From: Arthrobacter pascens
Lineage (GTDB): Bacteria > Actinomycetota > Actinomycetes > Actinomycetales > Micrococcaceae
Direction of reading: 5' to 3'
NCBI RefSeq assembly: GCF_017052465.1
Contig: NZ_JAFHKT010000127.1
Span: 1-64,000, forward strand
DNA length: 64,000 nt
Below the pieces are notes generated by a model. The model saw only the letters and a program-made list of their open reading frames with translations. It searched no databases and had not been told where the DNA came from. Of this stretch, positions 34,221 to 43,467 are shown one piece after another (within the stretch, counting starts at the first letter, position 1; every line of letters begins with the position of its first letter). A program made the position numbers and the translations under genes.

Positions 34221-36413
34221 CGGCCTGAGGGCGGTCCGCCAGGCTGCGGCCGCCTTGGCGGCGCTGAACGTCCAGGTGGCGGTGCCGGCGGCGCCGGCGG
34301 TGGCCTGCGGCTGGTCTGCCTGCTGGGCGATCTGGCCGTTGGCCGCCTCCCACCGCTCGGTCCATCCCGTCGGCGCCGTGGCCCCCGGGATTGCGGTGTC
34401 GAAGCCGACGCCGCCAATCAGCCGGGCGCCGTTCCTGGTGGTCGTGACGCTGGGGACCGTGATGCTCGTGGCCGTGTACGTCGCGTTGACCGCTGTGGTG
34501 ACCGCGCTGTCCAGAGGCGTCGTATTGCTGACCCCGTCGTAGGCGGTGATCCCGCCGCCCCACTTCACAGCCTTGCTCAACGTCCAGGTGTAACTGGCAG
34601 GATCGCCGGAACCGACCACGCGGTAGTAGGCGAACACCCTGGCCCCGGTCGTGGTGGTGCTGTTGATGCTCAGCCCGTTGACGATGGCGGTCCAGCCGGT
34701 CGGGACAGCGACCGTGGGGTTCAGGTCAGTGGTAAAGGACGCGACCAGGACGTCCCCGGCCGTGCGGCCGGTGGGTGCGGGCAGTGAGACCGTGCTGGTG
34801 GCCGTTGCGGCATTTGCCGTGCTTGAGCTGCGGGCGGAGATCCCCGGGCTGGTGCCTCCGGACGGGTTGACCGTGATCGTCCTGGTTGTGGACGACGAGC
34901 CCTCCGCGTTCGTGGCCGTCAGCCGTGCCGAGTAGGTGCCGGCCGCGCTGTACGTATGTGACGGGTTCCGGCTGGTTGAGGTGGAGCCGTCACCGAAATT
35001 CCAGTCCCATGACGTCGGCGACCCCGTGGATGTATCGGTGAAGTCCACCGTCAGCGGTGCCGTGCCCGAGGTCGGAGTGGCGATGAAGGATGCCGTCGGC
35101 GCCGTGGGACCGGGAGGGTTTCCCGAGCCGAGGCTGCGGTCGGAGAACCAGTAGCGCTTGGTGACATTGTTGCTGGCCATGACGACGATCCCGGTGGCGG
35201 CATTCACACTCTGCTTGGTGCTGGTGACGTCGTTCATGTTGGCCGAATTCGCGTCCTGGATTACCGGTGTTCCGCGGCCGCTGCCGAATATCGGGTTGTC
35301 CATCGAGGCAGTCTTTTCATAGATGCTGCCGGCAACGCCGGAGAACGGGCAGCCGCTGACCGACGTCGACGGCGCAGTGTGGAACGCGCGGACCCGGTTG
35401 TTCTCGGTATCGAGCACGATCTGCGGACGAGACACGCAATCCCCGGTTCTGGCGATCGTGGTTTGGCTGAAGGAACCAGTGGCGGGCTTGAACACCACCA
35501 GCACCAGCTGGGCCAGGTTGGGGTCGCTCGAACCGTCGTTGAGGCTGGTTTTCACCGCGGCGAACACCCGGCCGGACGGGTCGGCCTGCAGCGTCTTGAT
35601 GTTCAGGTGGTCATCGACCTGCTTGTTGCCCTTGATGGCTTCCCTGACCTTCCACGATGACGCCGTCCTCGCACTTTCGTCGTCGTCGTGGGTGGCCCAC
35701 CACGCGGTTCCGGTGGCCTGGTCGGTCCACATGATCCCTATTTCGTCACCTTCGAAGGCGACGATGGCGGACAGGTCATCGGGGGTCGGGTGTGGATCCT
35801 CAGCCCCCGGCACCACGAACGGCGCTCCCCAGCTCGTCCCGCCGGGCGCGGAGTTGTTGACAAAGACGGTGCTCGTGCCGCCGGACACCTGGGTCCAGCT
35901 GGCCCAGACTGCGCCGGTGGAGTCCTTGGCAATGGTCAGGGACTCGCTGCTGTTGTTCGAGATCGTGGTGGGAAAGCCGCTGCTGCGGGTGTAGGTCCCG
36001 TTTGAGTAGCTGTACCTGTAGAGGCGTGCCGGCTGTCCGGCCGCTGAGGCACCGGAGGTGACCACGTTCGAGGCGATGTACAGGTGGGTGCCGTCCCACA
36101 AGGTGTCGGAGGACGTGCTGGCCCGGCTGTCGCTGCGCACTCCGGTGTCCACCCACGTGTCGGTGCCCCGGTCCAGCCGGTAAATACTCCACCCGCTCCC
36201 GGTTTTCCACATGTTCGCCCACCAGGACCCGTCGTTCCACCACAGCTTGCTCTGCGGTTTATCCGCCGTCGGCGGGTTGCTCACACCGGAATACGCGATG
36301 CTGGGAGTGCCGACCGTGGCCGCCTGGGCCGGGCCGGCGGCACCCACCAGGCCCCCCGCAGCCACGATGGACAGGGCGAGCAAATGGCTGAGCCAGCGGA
36401 GCGGTTTTTTCAT
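34212..36413 (-). CDS. Secreted PKD-domain protein with N-terminal beta-propeller-like region
   Basis: A 733-residue exported protein. The Sec signal is MKKPLRWLSHLLALSIVAAG with cleavage after GPAQA (about residue 31). Residues 35-430 form a repeat-rich region with W-W-N and SRPQIV-type strands resembling a sialidase/BNR-like propeller. A canonical PKD domain follows (about 440-515: PTASFIATPTSG, TSWDWNFGDGSTS, NPSHTYSAAGTYSARLTATN). The C-terminal 210 residues form another beta domain with AVPTGWTAI and APTGWTERW repeats. No anchor is visible. It probably binds a polysaccharide or a surface ligand. No catalytic residues are recognised. Confidence 0.8.
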   Translation of the reverse strand: MKKPLRWLSHLLALSIVAAGGLVGAAGPAQAATVGTPSIAYSGVSNPPTADKPQSKLWWNDGSWWANMWKTGSGWSIYRLDRGTDTWVDTGVRSDSRASTSSDTLWDGTHLYIASNVVTSGASAAGQPARLYRYSYSNGTYTRSSGFPTTISNNSSESLTIAKDSTGAVWASWTQVSGGTSTVFVNNSAPGGTSWGAPFVVPGAEDPHPTPDDLSAIVAFEGDEIGIMWTDQATGTAWWATHDDDESARTASSWKVREAIKGNKQVDDHLNIKTLQADPSGRVFAAVKTSLNDGSSDPNLAQLVLVVFKPATGSFSQTTIARTGDCVSRPQIVLDTENNRVRAFHTAPSTSVSGCPFSGVAGSIYEKTASMDNPIFGSGRGTPVIQDANSANMNDVTSTKQSVNAATGIVVMASNNVTKRYWFSDRSLGSGNPPGPTAPTASFIATPTSGTAPLTVDFTDTSTGSPTSWDWNFGDGSTSTSRNPSHTYSAAGTYSARLTATNAEGSSSTTRTITVNPSGGTSPGISARSSSTANAATATSTVSLPAPTGRTAGDVLVASFTTDLNPTVAVPTGWTAIVNGLSINSTTTTGARVFAYYRVVGSGDPASYTWTLSKAVKWGGGITAYDGVSNTTPLDSAVTTAVNATYTATSITVPSVTTTRNGARLIGGVGFDTAIPGATAPTGWTERWEAANGQIAQQADQPQATAGAAGTATWTFSAAKAAAAWRTALRPAG

Positions 36414-36575
36414 CTTCAGCGCCGTTTCTGTTGGGGCGAAACATACACCATCGTGCGCCTGCGTGGTCGTGGAAAACCCTTGAAAACCTTGGAGTGAAAC
36501 CGGTGAGGGACTGCTTGCCCACCCGAACTAGGGGTTGCCTGGTGGTGCTGAGGCCATTCCGGCTTTGAATAGCCC

Positions 36576-36593
36576 GGCCCTGCGGGGCCCCTG
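36576..36593 (-). terminator. Hairpin after the DUF1905 gene
   Basis: GGCCC-CGCA-GGGCC (read on the minus strand) lies directly after the DUF1905 stop. No T tract follows. The 36414-36593 gap otherwise shows nothing but the AT-rich upstream region of the secreted protein gene. Confidence 0.4.
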
Positions 36594-36899
36594 TCAGGTA
36601 TCGCCCTCGACAGTAAGCCGGACCTCCACCTCGTCCCCGGTGCTGAGGCGCGCGGCGGTCCGGACGGTTTTCTTCACGGGCAGCAGGTAGGATCCGCTCT
36701 TGGAGTCGGGGAAGAGGGAGGTCTGCCACTCGTGGCCGCCGACGCCGGCCGTCACCCTCACCGAGCCGAAACCCTTGCGGAGCAGGGCCGTCGTCTCACG
36801 GATCTCGTCGGCGACGTCCAGCGGCAGGGTGATGAAGTGCCAGCCCGCTTCCCCGGGGTAGAGCCACAGTTCGGAGCGGAACGTATACGAGGTGGTCAC
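36594..36899 (-). CDS. DUF1905 domain protein
   Basis: A 101-residue small protein: TTSYTFRSELWLYPGEAGWHFITLPLDVADEIRE, then GFGSVRVTAGVGGHEWQTSLFPDSKSGSYLLPVKKTVR and GDEVEVRLTVEG, the complete DUF1905 beta fold. I chose the GTG at 36899 because GATACT lies six bases upstream, the same leaderless spacing as other genes here. An ATG nine codons upstream is open but has no signal. Its function is unknown; related domains occur beside YdeI-like (bacteriocin-protection) domains. It is divergent from the iron-boxed fusion gene. Confidence 0.8.
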   Translation of the reverse strand: MTTSYTFRSELWLYPGEAGWHFITLPLDVADEIRETTALLRKGFGSVRVTAGVGGHEWQTSLFPDSKSGSYLLPVKKTVRTAARLSTGDEVEVRLTVEGDT

Positions 36900-36905
36900 G
36901 GTCCG

Positions 36906-36911
36906 AGTATC
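36906..36911 (-). promoter_or_regulatory. -10 hexamer GATACT before a leaderless GTG
   Basis: On the minus strand GATACT ends six bases before the GTG at 36899. Confidence 0.4.
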
Positions 36912-36941
36912 GCACTCCGTCACAATAGTTATTGGATTTAA

Positions 36942-36960
36942 TTAGGTAAGGCTCAGCTAA
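36942..36960. promoter_or_regulatory. Iron box (IdeR/DmdR/DtxR-type operator)
   Basis: TTAGGTAAGGCTCAGCTAA agrees with the consensus TTAGGTTAGGCTAACCTAA at 16 of 19 positions and is directly followed by the -10 TAAAAT of the next gene. A repressor bound with iron would cover the promoter, so the downstream gene should be expressed when iron is scarce. Confidence 0.8.
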
Positions 36961-36966
36961 TAAAAT
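36961..36966 (+). promoter_or_regulatory. -10 hexamer TAAAAT of a leaderless promoter
   Basis: TAAAAT ends six bases before the ATG at 36973 and abuts the iron box. A weak -35, TTTAAT at 36937-36942, is 18 bases upstream and overlaps the box. Confidence 0.6.
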
Positions 36967-36972
36967 CGCCGA

Positions 36973-39639
36973 ATGACCACGCAGCTTGATTTCGCGCGGG
37001 CGTCCTTTGCCGCGGATCTGGCAAATTACGGAGACAGCCCCGCCATACTCTCCGCCAACGGATCCCTGACCTACCGGGAGCTGGCAGACCGCGTCACCGC
37101 GATGGCACGCCGGCTGGGGCCCGTCCGCCGCCTGGTGGCGCTGGCGGCAGCGAACGACCTTGACTCGCTCGTGGCGTACCTGGCCGCCCTCGTGGCCGGC
37201 CACCCGCTGATCCTTTTGCCTGAGGACAAGCCTGCAGCCCTCGATTCGATTGTCGCTGCGTACGATCCCGACGTCGTCCTGCGTCCCGGCGGCGGAAGCA
37301 CGGTCCTGGAGGAGCGCAGGCCGGGCACGCTGCACGAACTGCACCCCGACCTCGCCTTGCTGCTCAGCACGTCAGGCTCCACCGGCTCGCCCAAGCTCGT
37401 GCGGCTCTCCCACAAGAACCTGCAGGCCAACGCTGAGTCCATCGCCGAATACCTCCGCATAGGCGCCGGGGACCGGGCGATGACCACCCTGCCGATGTCC
37501 TACTGCTATGGGCTGTCGGTGATCAACAGCCATCTGCTTCGCGGCGCCGGGCTCGTCCTCACCGACCTGTCCGTGGTTGACCCCTGCTTCTGGGACCTGT
37601 TCCGTCACCACGGTGCAACGTCCTTCGCGGCAGTTCCGTACACGTTTGAACTCCTGGAGCGGGTCGGCTTTTCCGACATGGCACTGCCCGGCCTGCGCTA
37701 CGTCACCCAGGCCGGCGGCCGGCTCGCGCCCGACAAGGTGCGCAGCTACGCCGAGCTGGGACGCCGGAACGGCTGGGACCTGTTCGTCATGTACGGCCAA
37801 ACGGAGGCCACCGCCCGGATGGCCTACCTGCCGCCGGAACTGGCCACTACCGTGCCCGGCGCCATTGGCATCCCGGTACCCGGCGGGGATTTCCGCATCG
37901 ACTCCGTCCCCGGGCTCGCGGACGGGGAACTCGTGTACACCGGACCGAACGTCATGCTGGGCTACGCGGAACGTCCCGGCGACCTGGCGTTGGGCCGGAC
38001 CATCCCTGAACTGCGCACCGGGGACCTGGCCCGCAGGCACCCCACCGGAGTGTACGAAGTGGTGGGCAGGCGCAGCAGGTTCGTGAAAATCGTGGGACTG
38101 CGCGTCGATCTGGGGCAGGTCGAGAGGATCCTGGCCGACCTCGGAGTCCAGGCCGCCAGCGCAGGAACGGACGAAGGACTGGTGGTCGCCGTTGAAGGCG
38201 ACCACGACACTCGGCTGCTGGGCAAGGTCCTGGCGCAAGGGCTGGGGCTGCCGCGGACGGCATTGGAGATCCACGCCGTCGAACACCTCCCCCGGCTGGG
38301 CACCGGCAAACTGGACTACCCCGCGGTCCTGGCGCTCCGACGGCCGGCGGCCGGACCGGCCGGGACGGCAGGACCGACGGGCGCGGCCGGACCGACGGGC
38401 GCGGCCGGACCGACGGGCGCGGCAGGACCGACGGGCGCGGCCGGACCGACGGGCGCGGCCGGACCGACGGGCGCGGCCGGACCGACGGGCGCGGCTGTAA
38501 AAAGCGCGGGGAACGTCAGGACCATCTTCGCCGAGACGCTCGAATGTACCGACGTCGGCGACGACGATACGTTCGTAAGCCTCGGCGGCGACTCGCTGTC
38601 CTACGTGGCGGCCTCCGTCAGGCTCGAGCAGGTGCTGGGCCACCTTCCCGCAGACTGGCATGTCACGCCGGTCCGCGATTTGGAGCCGCGTCCCCGCAGT
38701 GTGCCGCGCCGTAAAATCCGGCGGTTCTTCGCGCCGCTCGAGACCGGCATCGTCCTCAGGGCGGTCGCGATTGTGTGCATCGTCGGCACGCACGTGGGTC
38801 TCTTCAGCTGGCAGGGTACGGCGCACGTTCTCATGGCCGTGGCTGGCTACAACTTCGCCCGGTTCCAGGTTGCCGGCGCGCGCCTTCCCCGGCTGCGAAG
38901 GCAGCTCACCAGCCTGGCCAGGGTGGTGATACCGAGCATGGCCTTCATCGCCGTCGCCTACCTGGTCACCGACCGCTACAGCCTCGCCAACATCCTGCTG
39001 CTCAACGCCATCATCGGGCCGGAAGCGGTGACCACCCAGTGGCATTTCTGGTTCGTCGAGGTGCTGGTGTACATCCTGGTGGCGATGACAGCCCTGCTCG
39101 CCATCCCCTGGGCAAGCCGGGCCGAGCAGCGCTTTCCACTGCTCTTCCCCCTGGCGCTGACCGGCGTCGGGCTGCTCACCCGCTTTGAGCTGATCGATCC
39201 CGGAGTGCCGAACACCGCCCCCGCACTGTGGCTCTTCGCCCTCGGGTGGGCCATTGCGCGGACCCGGAACGTGGGCCAGCGGTGCGCGGTGTCTGTCCTT
39301 GCAGTCCTGACCGTCCCCGGCTTCTTCGAGAACGCGACCCGCGAGGGGACACTGCTCGCCGGGCTCCTGCTGCTGATCTGGTTGCGGAGCATCCCCGTGC
39401 CCAGGGGTTTGCGAGGGCTGACCGTCATGCTGGCCAGCGCCTCACTCTACGCATATCTGGTTCATTGGCTGGTCTATCCGCCGCTCGCCCCGGTCAGTCC
39501 GGCGTTGGCTGTTGCTGCCTCGCTGGCCGCCGGCGTGGCGTATTGGGCGCTGTCCATGCGGGTGATGGGCATGGTGAGCCGCTGGCGGATCGCCCGCGCA
39601 GGCACCTCCGCCGGGCACCGCGCCGGGGCCGCGGCGTAA
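36973..39639 (+). CDS. Adenylation - carrier - acyltransferase-3 fusion protein, iron-box controlled
   Basis: An 888-residue single-chain assembly protein. Residues 1-455: AMP-forming adenylation domain ([14 protein letters not shown] near 130, [29 protein letters not shown], and GTGKLD with Lys446). Residues 467-508: seven GPTGAA repeats, a collagen-like linker. Residues 510-560: carrier domain with LGGDSLS and phosphopantetheine Ser541. From about 575 to 870: a ten-helix acyltransferase-3 (OafA-like) membrane domain beginning [25 protein letters not shown]. The A domain looks more like acyl-activating enzymes than amino-acid-specific NRPS. It could load an acyl group and move it across or onto an envelope or siderophore molecule. 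Iron control suggests the latter; the product is unknown. Confidence 0.85.
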   Translation: MTTQLDFARASFAADLANYGDSPAILSANGSLTYRELADRVTAMARRLGPVRRLVALAAANDLDSLVAYLAALVAGHPLILLPEDKPAALDSIVAAYDPDVVLRPGGGSTVLEERRPGTLHELHPDLALLLSTSGSTGSPKLVRLSHKNLQANAESIAEYLRIGAGDRAMTTLPMSYCYGLSVINSHLLRGAGLVLTDLSVVDPCFWDLFRHHGATSFAAVPYTFELLERVGFSDMALPGLRYVTQAGGRLAPDKVRSYAELGRRNGWDLFVMYGQTEATARMAYLPPELATTVPGAIGIPVPGGDFRIDSVPGLADGELVYTGPNVMLGYAERPGDLALGRTIPELRTGDLARRHPTGVYEVVGRRSRFVKIVGLRVDLGQVERILADLGVQAASAGTDEGLVVAVEGDHDTRLLGKVLAQGLGLPRTALEIHAVEHLPRLGTGKLDYPAVLALRRPAAGPAGTAGPTGAAGPTGAAGPTGAAGPTGAAGPTGAAGPTGAAGPTGAAVKSAGNVRTIFAETLECTDVGDDDTFVSLGGDSLSYVAASVRLEQVLGHLPADWHVTPVRDLEPRPRSVPRRKIRRFFAPLETGIVLRAVAIVCIVGTHVGLFSWQGTAHVLMAVAGYNFARFQVAGARLPRLRRQLTSLARVVIPSMAFIAVAYLVTDRYSLANILLLNAIIGPEAVTTQWHFWFVEVLVYILVAMTALLAIPWASRAEQRFPLLFPLALTGVGLLTRFELIDPGVPNTAPALWLFALGWAIARTRNVGQRCAVSVLAVLTVPGFFENATREGTLLAGLLLLIWLRSIPVPRGLRGLTVMLASASLYAYLVHWLVYPPLAPVSPALAVAASLAAGVAYWALSMRVMGMVSRWRIARAGTSAGHRAGAAA
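38371..38496 (+). repeat. Seven 18-bp in-frame repeats encoding GPTGAA
   Basis: Seven tandem copies of GGACCGACGGGCGCGGCC, differing only in the final bases, encode (GPTGAA)7 between the adenylation and carrier domains. The low divergence indicates recent expansion, and copy number probably varies between strains. Confidence 0.92.
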
Positions 39640-39664
39640 GCGGCGTAGCCGGCCGCCTGGCCGT

Positions 39665-40318
39665 TTAGACCGGCTGGAGCTCCCGTGCCGCCACCGCAGA
39701 GATGAGCATGGAACCGGCGGCCATGACGGGGTCAATCACCGGTATCCCCAGCCGGCGCCGCAGCACGTCCGCCATGCCGATGCTTGTCAGCCCGGTACTC
39801 GCCTCCACGATGACGTCTGCTCCCGCGTCAACCAGCATGTGGGCGGCGGCCAGGGAGTCAAAAATGCCTGTCGGCATAAGAAAACCCTCTGGCGTTTCCA
39901 CATTCCCCGGACCGTCGATCAGCAGCATGCGGTCCCCAAGTGCCTCCGAAATCGGACCAGGCACCGCGTCTTTGAGCCCCAGCACGCCCACGCGCCCGCC
40001 GAACGTGAGCGCAGCCGCCGCGGCAGCGGACCCCGCGCCGATCACCGGGATGCGCACCACGGAGCGCACCTCGGCGAGGCCAGGATCGGCAGCGCAGCTG
40101 ATGATCAGGGCGTCAACGTCGCCGGCCATCTCGAGGGCCAACTCCACAACCTTCGGAACGGCCGCCCGGAGCGACTCCGCGTTGTAGACACCTGACGGCT
40201 GGCCGGGAATGCACCGCGACATCACATCGAAGCCGAACGATTCCTGCAGCAGCTTCCCGTGCGAATTGAGCAGACGCCGGTCTGACGTCGTCAAAGCCCG
40301 GATGACACCTACACGCAT
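39665..40318 (-). CDS. Asp/Glu/hydantoin racemase superfamily protein
   Basis: A 217-residue protein of the Asp/Glu racemase superfamily (MRVGVIRALTTSDRRLLNSHG start). The first active-site block is LIISCAADPG with Cys75. In the second block, where racemases have a Cys in GCTG or GCTE, it has EASTGLTSIG with Ser174. One-cysteine members include decarboxylases and non-racemising enzymes, so a two-base racemase is unlikely. Related proteins process hydantoins, allantoin or maleate. Its ATG at 40318 is followed downstream by the convergent fusion gene; upstream lies a palindromic repeat. Confidence 0.8.
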   Translation of the reverse strand: MRVGVIRALTTSDRRLLNSHGKLLQESFGFDVMSRCIPGQPSGVYNAESLRAAVPKVVELALEMAGDVDALIISCAADPGLAEVRSVVRIPVIGAGSAAAAAALTFGGRVGVLGLKDAVPGPISEALGDRMLLIDGPGNVETPEGFLMPTGIFDSLAAAHMLVDAGADVIVEASTGLTSIGMADVLRRRLGIPVIDPVMAAGSMLISAVAARELQPV

Positions 40319-40440
40319 GATTCATGCCTTCCCCAAATGGATCCTGTGGTTCCACCGTAGCCAGTCAATATTTCCTGGGGTTTGCGGGGAAATGACCATC
40401 GGAAACACGAACGCCACGCCACTCCGCAACCAATCGAACA

Positions 40441-40504
40441 GCGCGAACGGACACTTGAGGCCCCAATTTCCGTTCGCGTTGGGGGCTTAAGTGTCCGTTC
40501 GCGC
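40441..40504. repeat. Dispersed palindromic repeat, locus B
   Basis: Left arm 40441-40464 (GCGCGAACGGACACTTGAGG plus CCCC) and right arm 40481-40504 are near-perfect inverted copies with 16 bases between. It lies between two minus-strand genes, 26 bases after the YbdK-like gene's stop. Confidence 0.9.
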
Positions 40505-40530
40505 TTCCGGGATCAGGGGGATCAGGGCGA

Positions 40531-41766
40531 TCAGGGCTGGCGGACGCGCAGCAGCTCGGGCGCGGGCTCCGCGTCCGGATCAGTTTGGCCAGCCGTCCCC
40601 CGGAGTGTGGCCCGCACGGCGTGGGCGACGACGGCACCCAGCCCGCCGTCGTCGGGCGCGCCTTTCTCCAGCACCGTCTGCCGCACGCTGCGCTGCTCCG
40701 CGGCCCCGGTTCCGCGCTCCAGAATCGACGCGACCCCCGAGCGCACAAGCTCCAGCTCGCCCTGCTCGGTCAGCACAGGTTCCAGGTAATCCACCAGGGA
40801 GTTCACGACGTCGGCGGCCGGCGCCGGACGGAAGCTGCCGAAATCCAGCAGCTCGCCGCAGAGACCGAAATTGCTGGCCTGCCACGAGGCCATCCTCAGC
40901 AGCACGGTGGGGACCGGCGCGGGTTCGACCCCTTCAAGTGCTTCCCTGCCGGCTGATTCCACCATCGCCCTCACCAGGACGGCGATCAGCGCTGCGTCCT
41001 CGGCGCGGAGGCAGACGTCGGCGACCCTGACCTCCACGGTGGGATGGTTGCGGGACAGCCGCGCATCGAAATAGATCATGCCCTCGTCGAGCATCACGCC
41101 GCTCTCCAGCAGACGGGTCACCACCCGCCGGTACGCGGAGAGGCTGCCGTAGATGCCTGAGGGGCCGGCGGTCGGCCACCGGTTCCAGGCCTGGGTCCGG
41201 TAACTCTCAAAACCGGTTTCAAGCCCGTTCCAGAACGGCGAGTTGGCGCTGATCGCCGTCAGCACTGCCAATTTGTCCCGGATCCGATCCAGAATCGCCA
41301 CGCCCTCATCCTGCGATTCGATATAGGTGTGGACATGGAAGCCGCAGGTGAGCTGCTCCCGTGCCGTCAGGCCAAAACGCTCCAGCATGCGCGCGTAGCG
41401 GGGGTCCGGTGTGGTGTGGCTGGCCAGGGCGAGCGGGGATGTGGCCAGCGCAGCCACCCGCGCACTCTGTTTCTGGGCGGCCGCATCCGCCATGGAACGG
41501 CCGGCGCGGATCTGCCGGAGCAGTTCGTCGTAGTCCAGGCACGGGCGGGTCTGCGTTTCGATCTGCTCGAGCTTGAGCTCGAAGCTCAGGCCCATCCCGC
41601 TGTCGTCGAACCCGGTTTCGCCTTGGGACTCAAAGAAGCGCGGCTTGTCAGGGGCGTCGTCGGCGGCGAGCTTCCGGCCGGCGAGCAGGGCGTCAGCGAG
41701 CGCGAGTGGCTCCCCGGTCTCCGGGTCCACAATCAGCAGTTCTTCCTCGACCCCAAAAGTCCGCAT
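40531..41766 (-). CDS. YbdK-type carboxylate-amine ligase (GCS2 family)
   Basis: A 411-residue glutamate-cysteine ligase-like enzyme of the YbdK/GCS2 family: [21 protein letters not shown] at the start, [59 protein letters not shown] near 240. It joins a carboxylate and an amine using ATP. The ATG at 41766 has GACAAT six bases upstream, so I prefer it to the start nine codons earlier. It is not clearly EgtA; other ergothioneine genes are not in the window. Its substrates are unknown. Confidence 0.88.
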   Translation of the reverse strand: MRTFGVEEELLIVDPETGEPLALADALLAGRKLAADDAPDKPRFFESQGETGFDDSGMGLSFELKLEQIETQTRPCLDYDELLRQIRAGRSMADAAAQKQSARVAALATSPLALASHTTPDPRYARMLERFGLTAREQLTCGFHVHTYIESQDEGVAILDRIRDKLAVLTAISANSPFWNGLETGFESYRTQAWNRWPTAGPSGIYGSLSAYRRVVTRLLESGVMLDEGMIYFDARLSRNHPTVEVRVADVCLRAEDAALIAVLVRAMVESAGREALEGVEPAPVPTVLLRMASWQASNFGLCGELLDFGSFRPAPAADVVNSLVDYLEPVLTEQGELELVRSGVASILERGTGAAEQRSVRQTVLEKGAPDDGGLGAVVAHAVRATLRGTAGQTDPDAEPAPELLRVRQP

Positions 41767-41772
41767 GCCTAC

Positions 41773-41778
41773 ATTGTC
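41773..41778 (-). promoter_or_regulatory. -10 hexamer GACAAT before the YbdK-like gene
   Basis: On the minus strand GACAAT ends six bases before the ATG at 41766. It departs from TANNNT at the first base but keeps the A at position 2 and the final T. Confidence 0.4.
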
Positions 41779-41813
41779 CGTCAGACCAGCCAAAACGTCC
41801 CGGACATGACGAA

Positions 41814-41908
41814 GCGCGAACGGACACTTAAGGCCCTGATCCTCCGGGTTCGCGGGGGCTTAAGTGTCCGTTCGCGCCCGACGGCGGGGCTTAAGTGTCC
41901 GTTCGCGC
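41814..41908. repeat. Dispersed palindromic repeat, locus C (three arms)
   Basis: One left arm (41814-41836) and two right arms (41854-41877 and 41886-41908) of the GAACGGACACTTAAGG family. The left arm can pair with either right arm, giving two alternative hairpins. It fills the gap between the HTH-MurA and YbdK-like genes. Confidence 0.9.
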
Positions 41909-41914
41909 TGTCGG

Positions 41915-43438
41915 TCAGTCCTGGAAGTACTCGATCTTGGCGCCGATGGTGTTCAGGCGCTCGGCCAGATCCTCATAGCCGCGCTCAATCACGTAGATGT
42001 TCCGCAGCTCGGACACGCCCCGCGCCGCGAGCATGGCCAGCAGCAGGCAGGCGGCCGGGCGCAGGGCCGGCGGGCAGCCCACCTCCGCGGCGCGCCACCG
42101 GGTGGGACCGTTCACGTAGATGCGGTGCGGATCCAGGAGCTGCACGCGTGCCCCGAGCTTGTTCAGCTCGGTAAGGTAGATGGCCCGGTTCTCGTAGACC
42201 CAGTCATGGATCATTGTCTGGCCCTCGGCGTTGCCCGCGATCACGGCGAAGAACGGCAGATTGTCGATGTTCAGCCCGGGGAACGGCATGGGATGGATTT
42301 TGTCCTCCGGCGCCCGCAGCTCCGAGGGTTTGGTGGTCACATCCACGAGCCGGGTGCGGCCGTTGCGGGCCATGTACTCCCCTGACACCTCCAGCTGCTG
42401 GCCCATCTGCTCCAGCGTGGCCAGCTCGATCTCCATGAATTCGATGGGCACCCGGCGGATGGTCACCTCCGAGTTGGTGACGATCCCGGCGGTGATGAGG
42501 CTCATGGCCTCGATGGGGTCTTCCGAAGGGAAGTATTCGATGTCGACGTCGATGGCCGGTTTGCCGGTGATCTTCAGCGTGGTGGTGCCGACGCCCTCGA
42601 TCTCGACTCCCAGCCTCTCCAGGTAGAAGCAGAGGTCCTGCACCATGTAGTTGGGGCTGGCGTTGCGGATGACCGTGGTGCCGCAGCGGTGGGCAGCAGC
42701 CATGATGGCGTTTTCGGTGACGGTATCGCCGCGCTCTGTCAGCACGAAAGAACGGTCGAGGACGTCGGACGGGGGCGCCTGCACGGTGTAGAAGCCTGCA
42801 GTGGCTTCCACGGACAGCCCGAACTGCCGCAGCGCCTGCATGTGCGGCTCCACGGTGCGGGTCCCCAGGTCGCAGCCGCCGGCGTAGGGCAGCCGGTATT
42901 CATCCGCCTCATCCAGCAGCGGGCCGAGAAGCATGATCACGCTGCGGGTGCGGCGCGCGGCCTCAACATCCATGGACTCCAGGTCCAGCTCGGCGGGCCG
43001 GCGGAGCTGGAGATCGTTGTCGTTGAGCCACGTGCATTCGACGCCGATGCTGCTCAGGACCTCGACGATCCGGTTGACTTCCTCGATGCGGGCCAGGCGG
43101 CGCAGGGTGGTGGTGCCGCGGTTGATAAGGCTGGCGCAAAGGAGCGCGACGCCGGCATTCTTGCTGGTGTTGACGTCAACGGAGCCGGAGAGTGTCCGGC
43201 CCCCTTCCACGCGGAGGTGGGTCATCTGGGACTTGCCGAGGTTGACGATGCTGCGGCCGAAGATCGTCTCCAGGCGCTGGATCATCTTAAGGCTCAGATT
43301 CTGCTTGCCCTGCTCCATTCGTGCCACGGCGCTTTGGCTGGTTCCGAGTTCAGCGGCGAGCTGGCCCTGGGTCCAGCCCTTCTCTCCGCGGGCGTCGCGG
43401 AGCAGGAGGCCAACGTGTTCGGCAGTCTCTTGTGTCAT
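41915..43438 (-). CDS. HTH-MurA fusion (UDP-GlcNAc 1-carboxyvinyltransferase family)
   Basis: A 507-residue fusion. Residues 1-70 are an XRE/HTH_3 DNA-binding domain (LLLRDARGEKGWTQGQLAAELGTSQSAVARMEQGKQNLSLKMIQRL). Residues 75-505 are an EPSP-synthase-fold domain with MurA features: SGSVDVNTSKNAGVALL (the Lys-Asn pair), AGGCDLGTRTVEPH with the Cys near 188 that corresponds to the MurA catalytic Cys, TERGDTVTENAIMAAA, and HDWVYENRAIYLTELNKLGA. The catalytic frame looks intact. It could be a second MurA, or a regulator that senses UDP-GlcNAc or PEP. A dyad upstream fits self-regulation. Confidence 0.88.
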   Translation of the reverse strand: MTQETAEHVGLLLRDARGEKGWTQGQLAAELGTSQSAVARMEQGKQNLSLKMIQRLETIFGRSIVNLGKSQMTHLRVEGGRTLSGSVDVNTSKNAGVALLCASLINRGTTTLRRLARIEEVNRIVEVLSSIGVECTWLNDNDLQLRRPAELDLESMDVEAARRTRSVIMLLGPLLDEADEYRLPYAGGCDLGTRTVEPHMQALRQFGLSVEATAGFYTVQAPPSDVLDRSFVLTERGDTVTENAIMAAAHRCGTTVIRNASPNYMVQDLCFYLERLGVEIEGVGTTTLKITGKPAIDVDIEYFPSEDPIEAMSLITAGIVTNSEVTIRRVPIEFMEIELATLEQMGQQLEVSGEYMARNGRTRLVDVTTKPSELRAPEDKIHPMPFPGLNIDNLPFFAVIAGNAEGQTMIHDWVYENRAIYLTELNKLGARVQLLDPHRIYVNGPTRWRAAEVGCPPALRPAACLLLAMLAARGVSELRNIYVIERGYEDLAERLNTIGAKIEYFQD

Positions 43439-43445
43439 GGTTCAA

Positions 43446-43467
43446 AAATATCATAAGTGATCTATTT
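43446..43467. promoter_or_regulatory. AT-rich dyad before the HTH-MurA gene
   Basis: ATCA-TAAG-TGAT (43450-43461) sits inside a wider dyad with AAATA and TATTT ends, just upstream of the ATG at 43438 and overlapping TATGAT, a possible -10. It is the only AT-rich stretch around, and a candidate operator for the fused HTH domain. Confidence 0.5.

Noticed and set aside
37372-39045. 557-codon open frame opposite the acyltransferase fusion
   Set aside because: Antisense to a protein with clear domains; its repeats only mirror the GPTGAA array.
40531-41766. Assignment as EgtA of ergothioneine synthesis
   Set aside because: The protein fits the YbdK subgroup better and no egtB, egtC, egtD or egtE is nearby.
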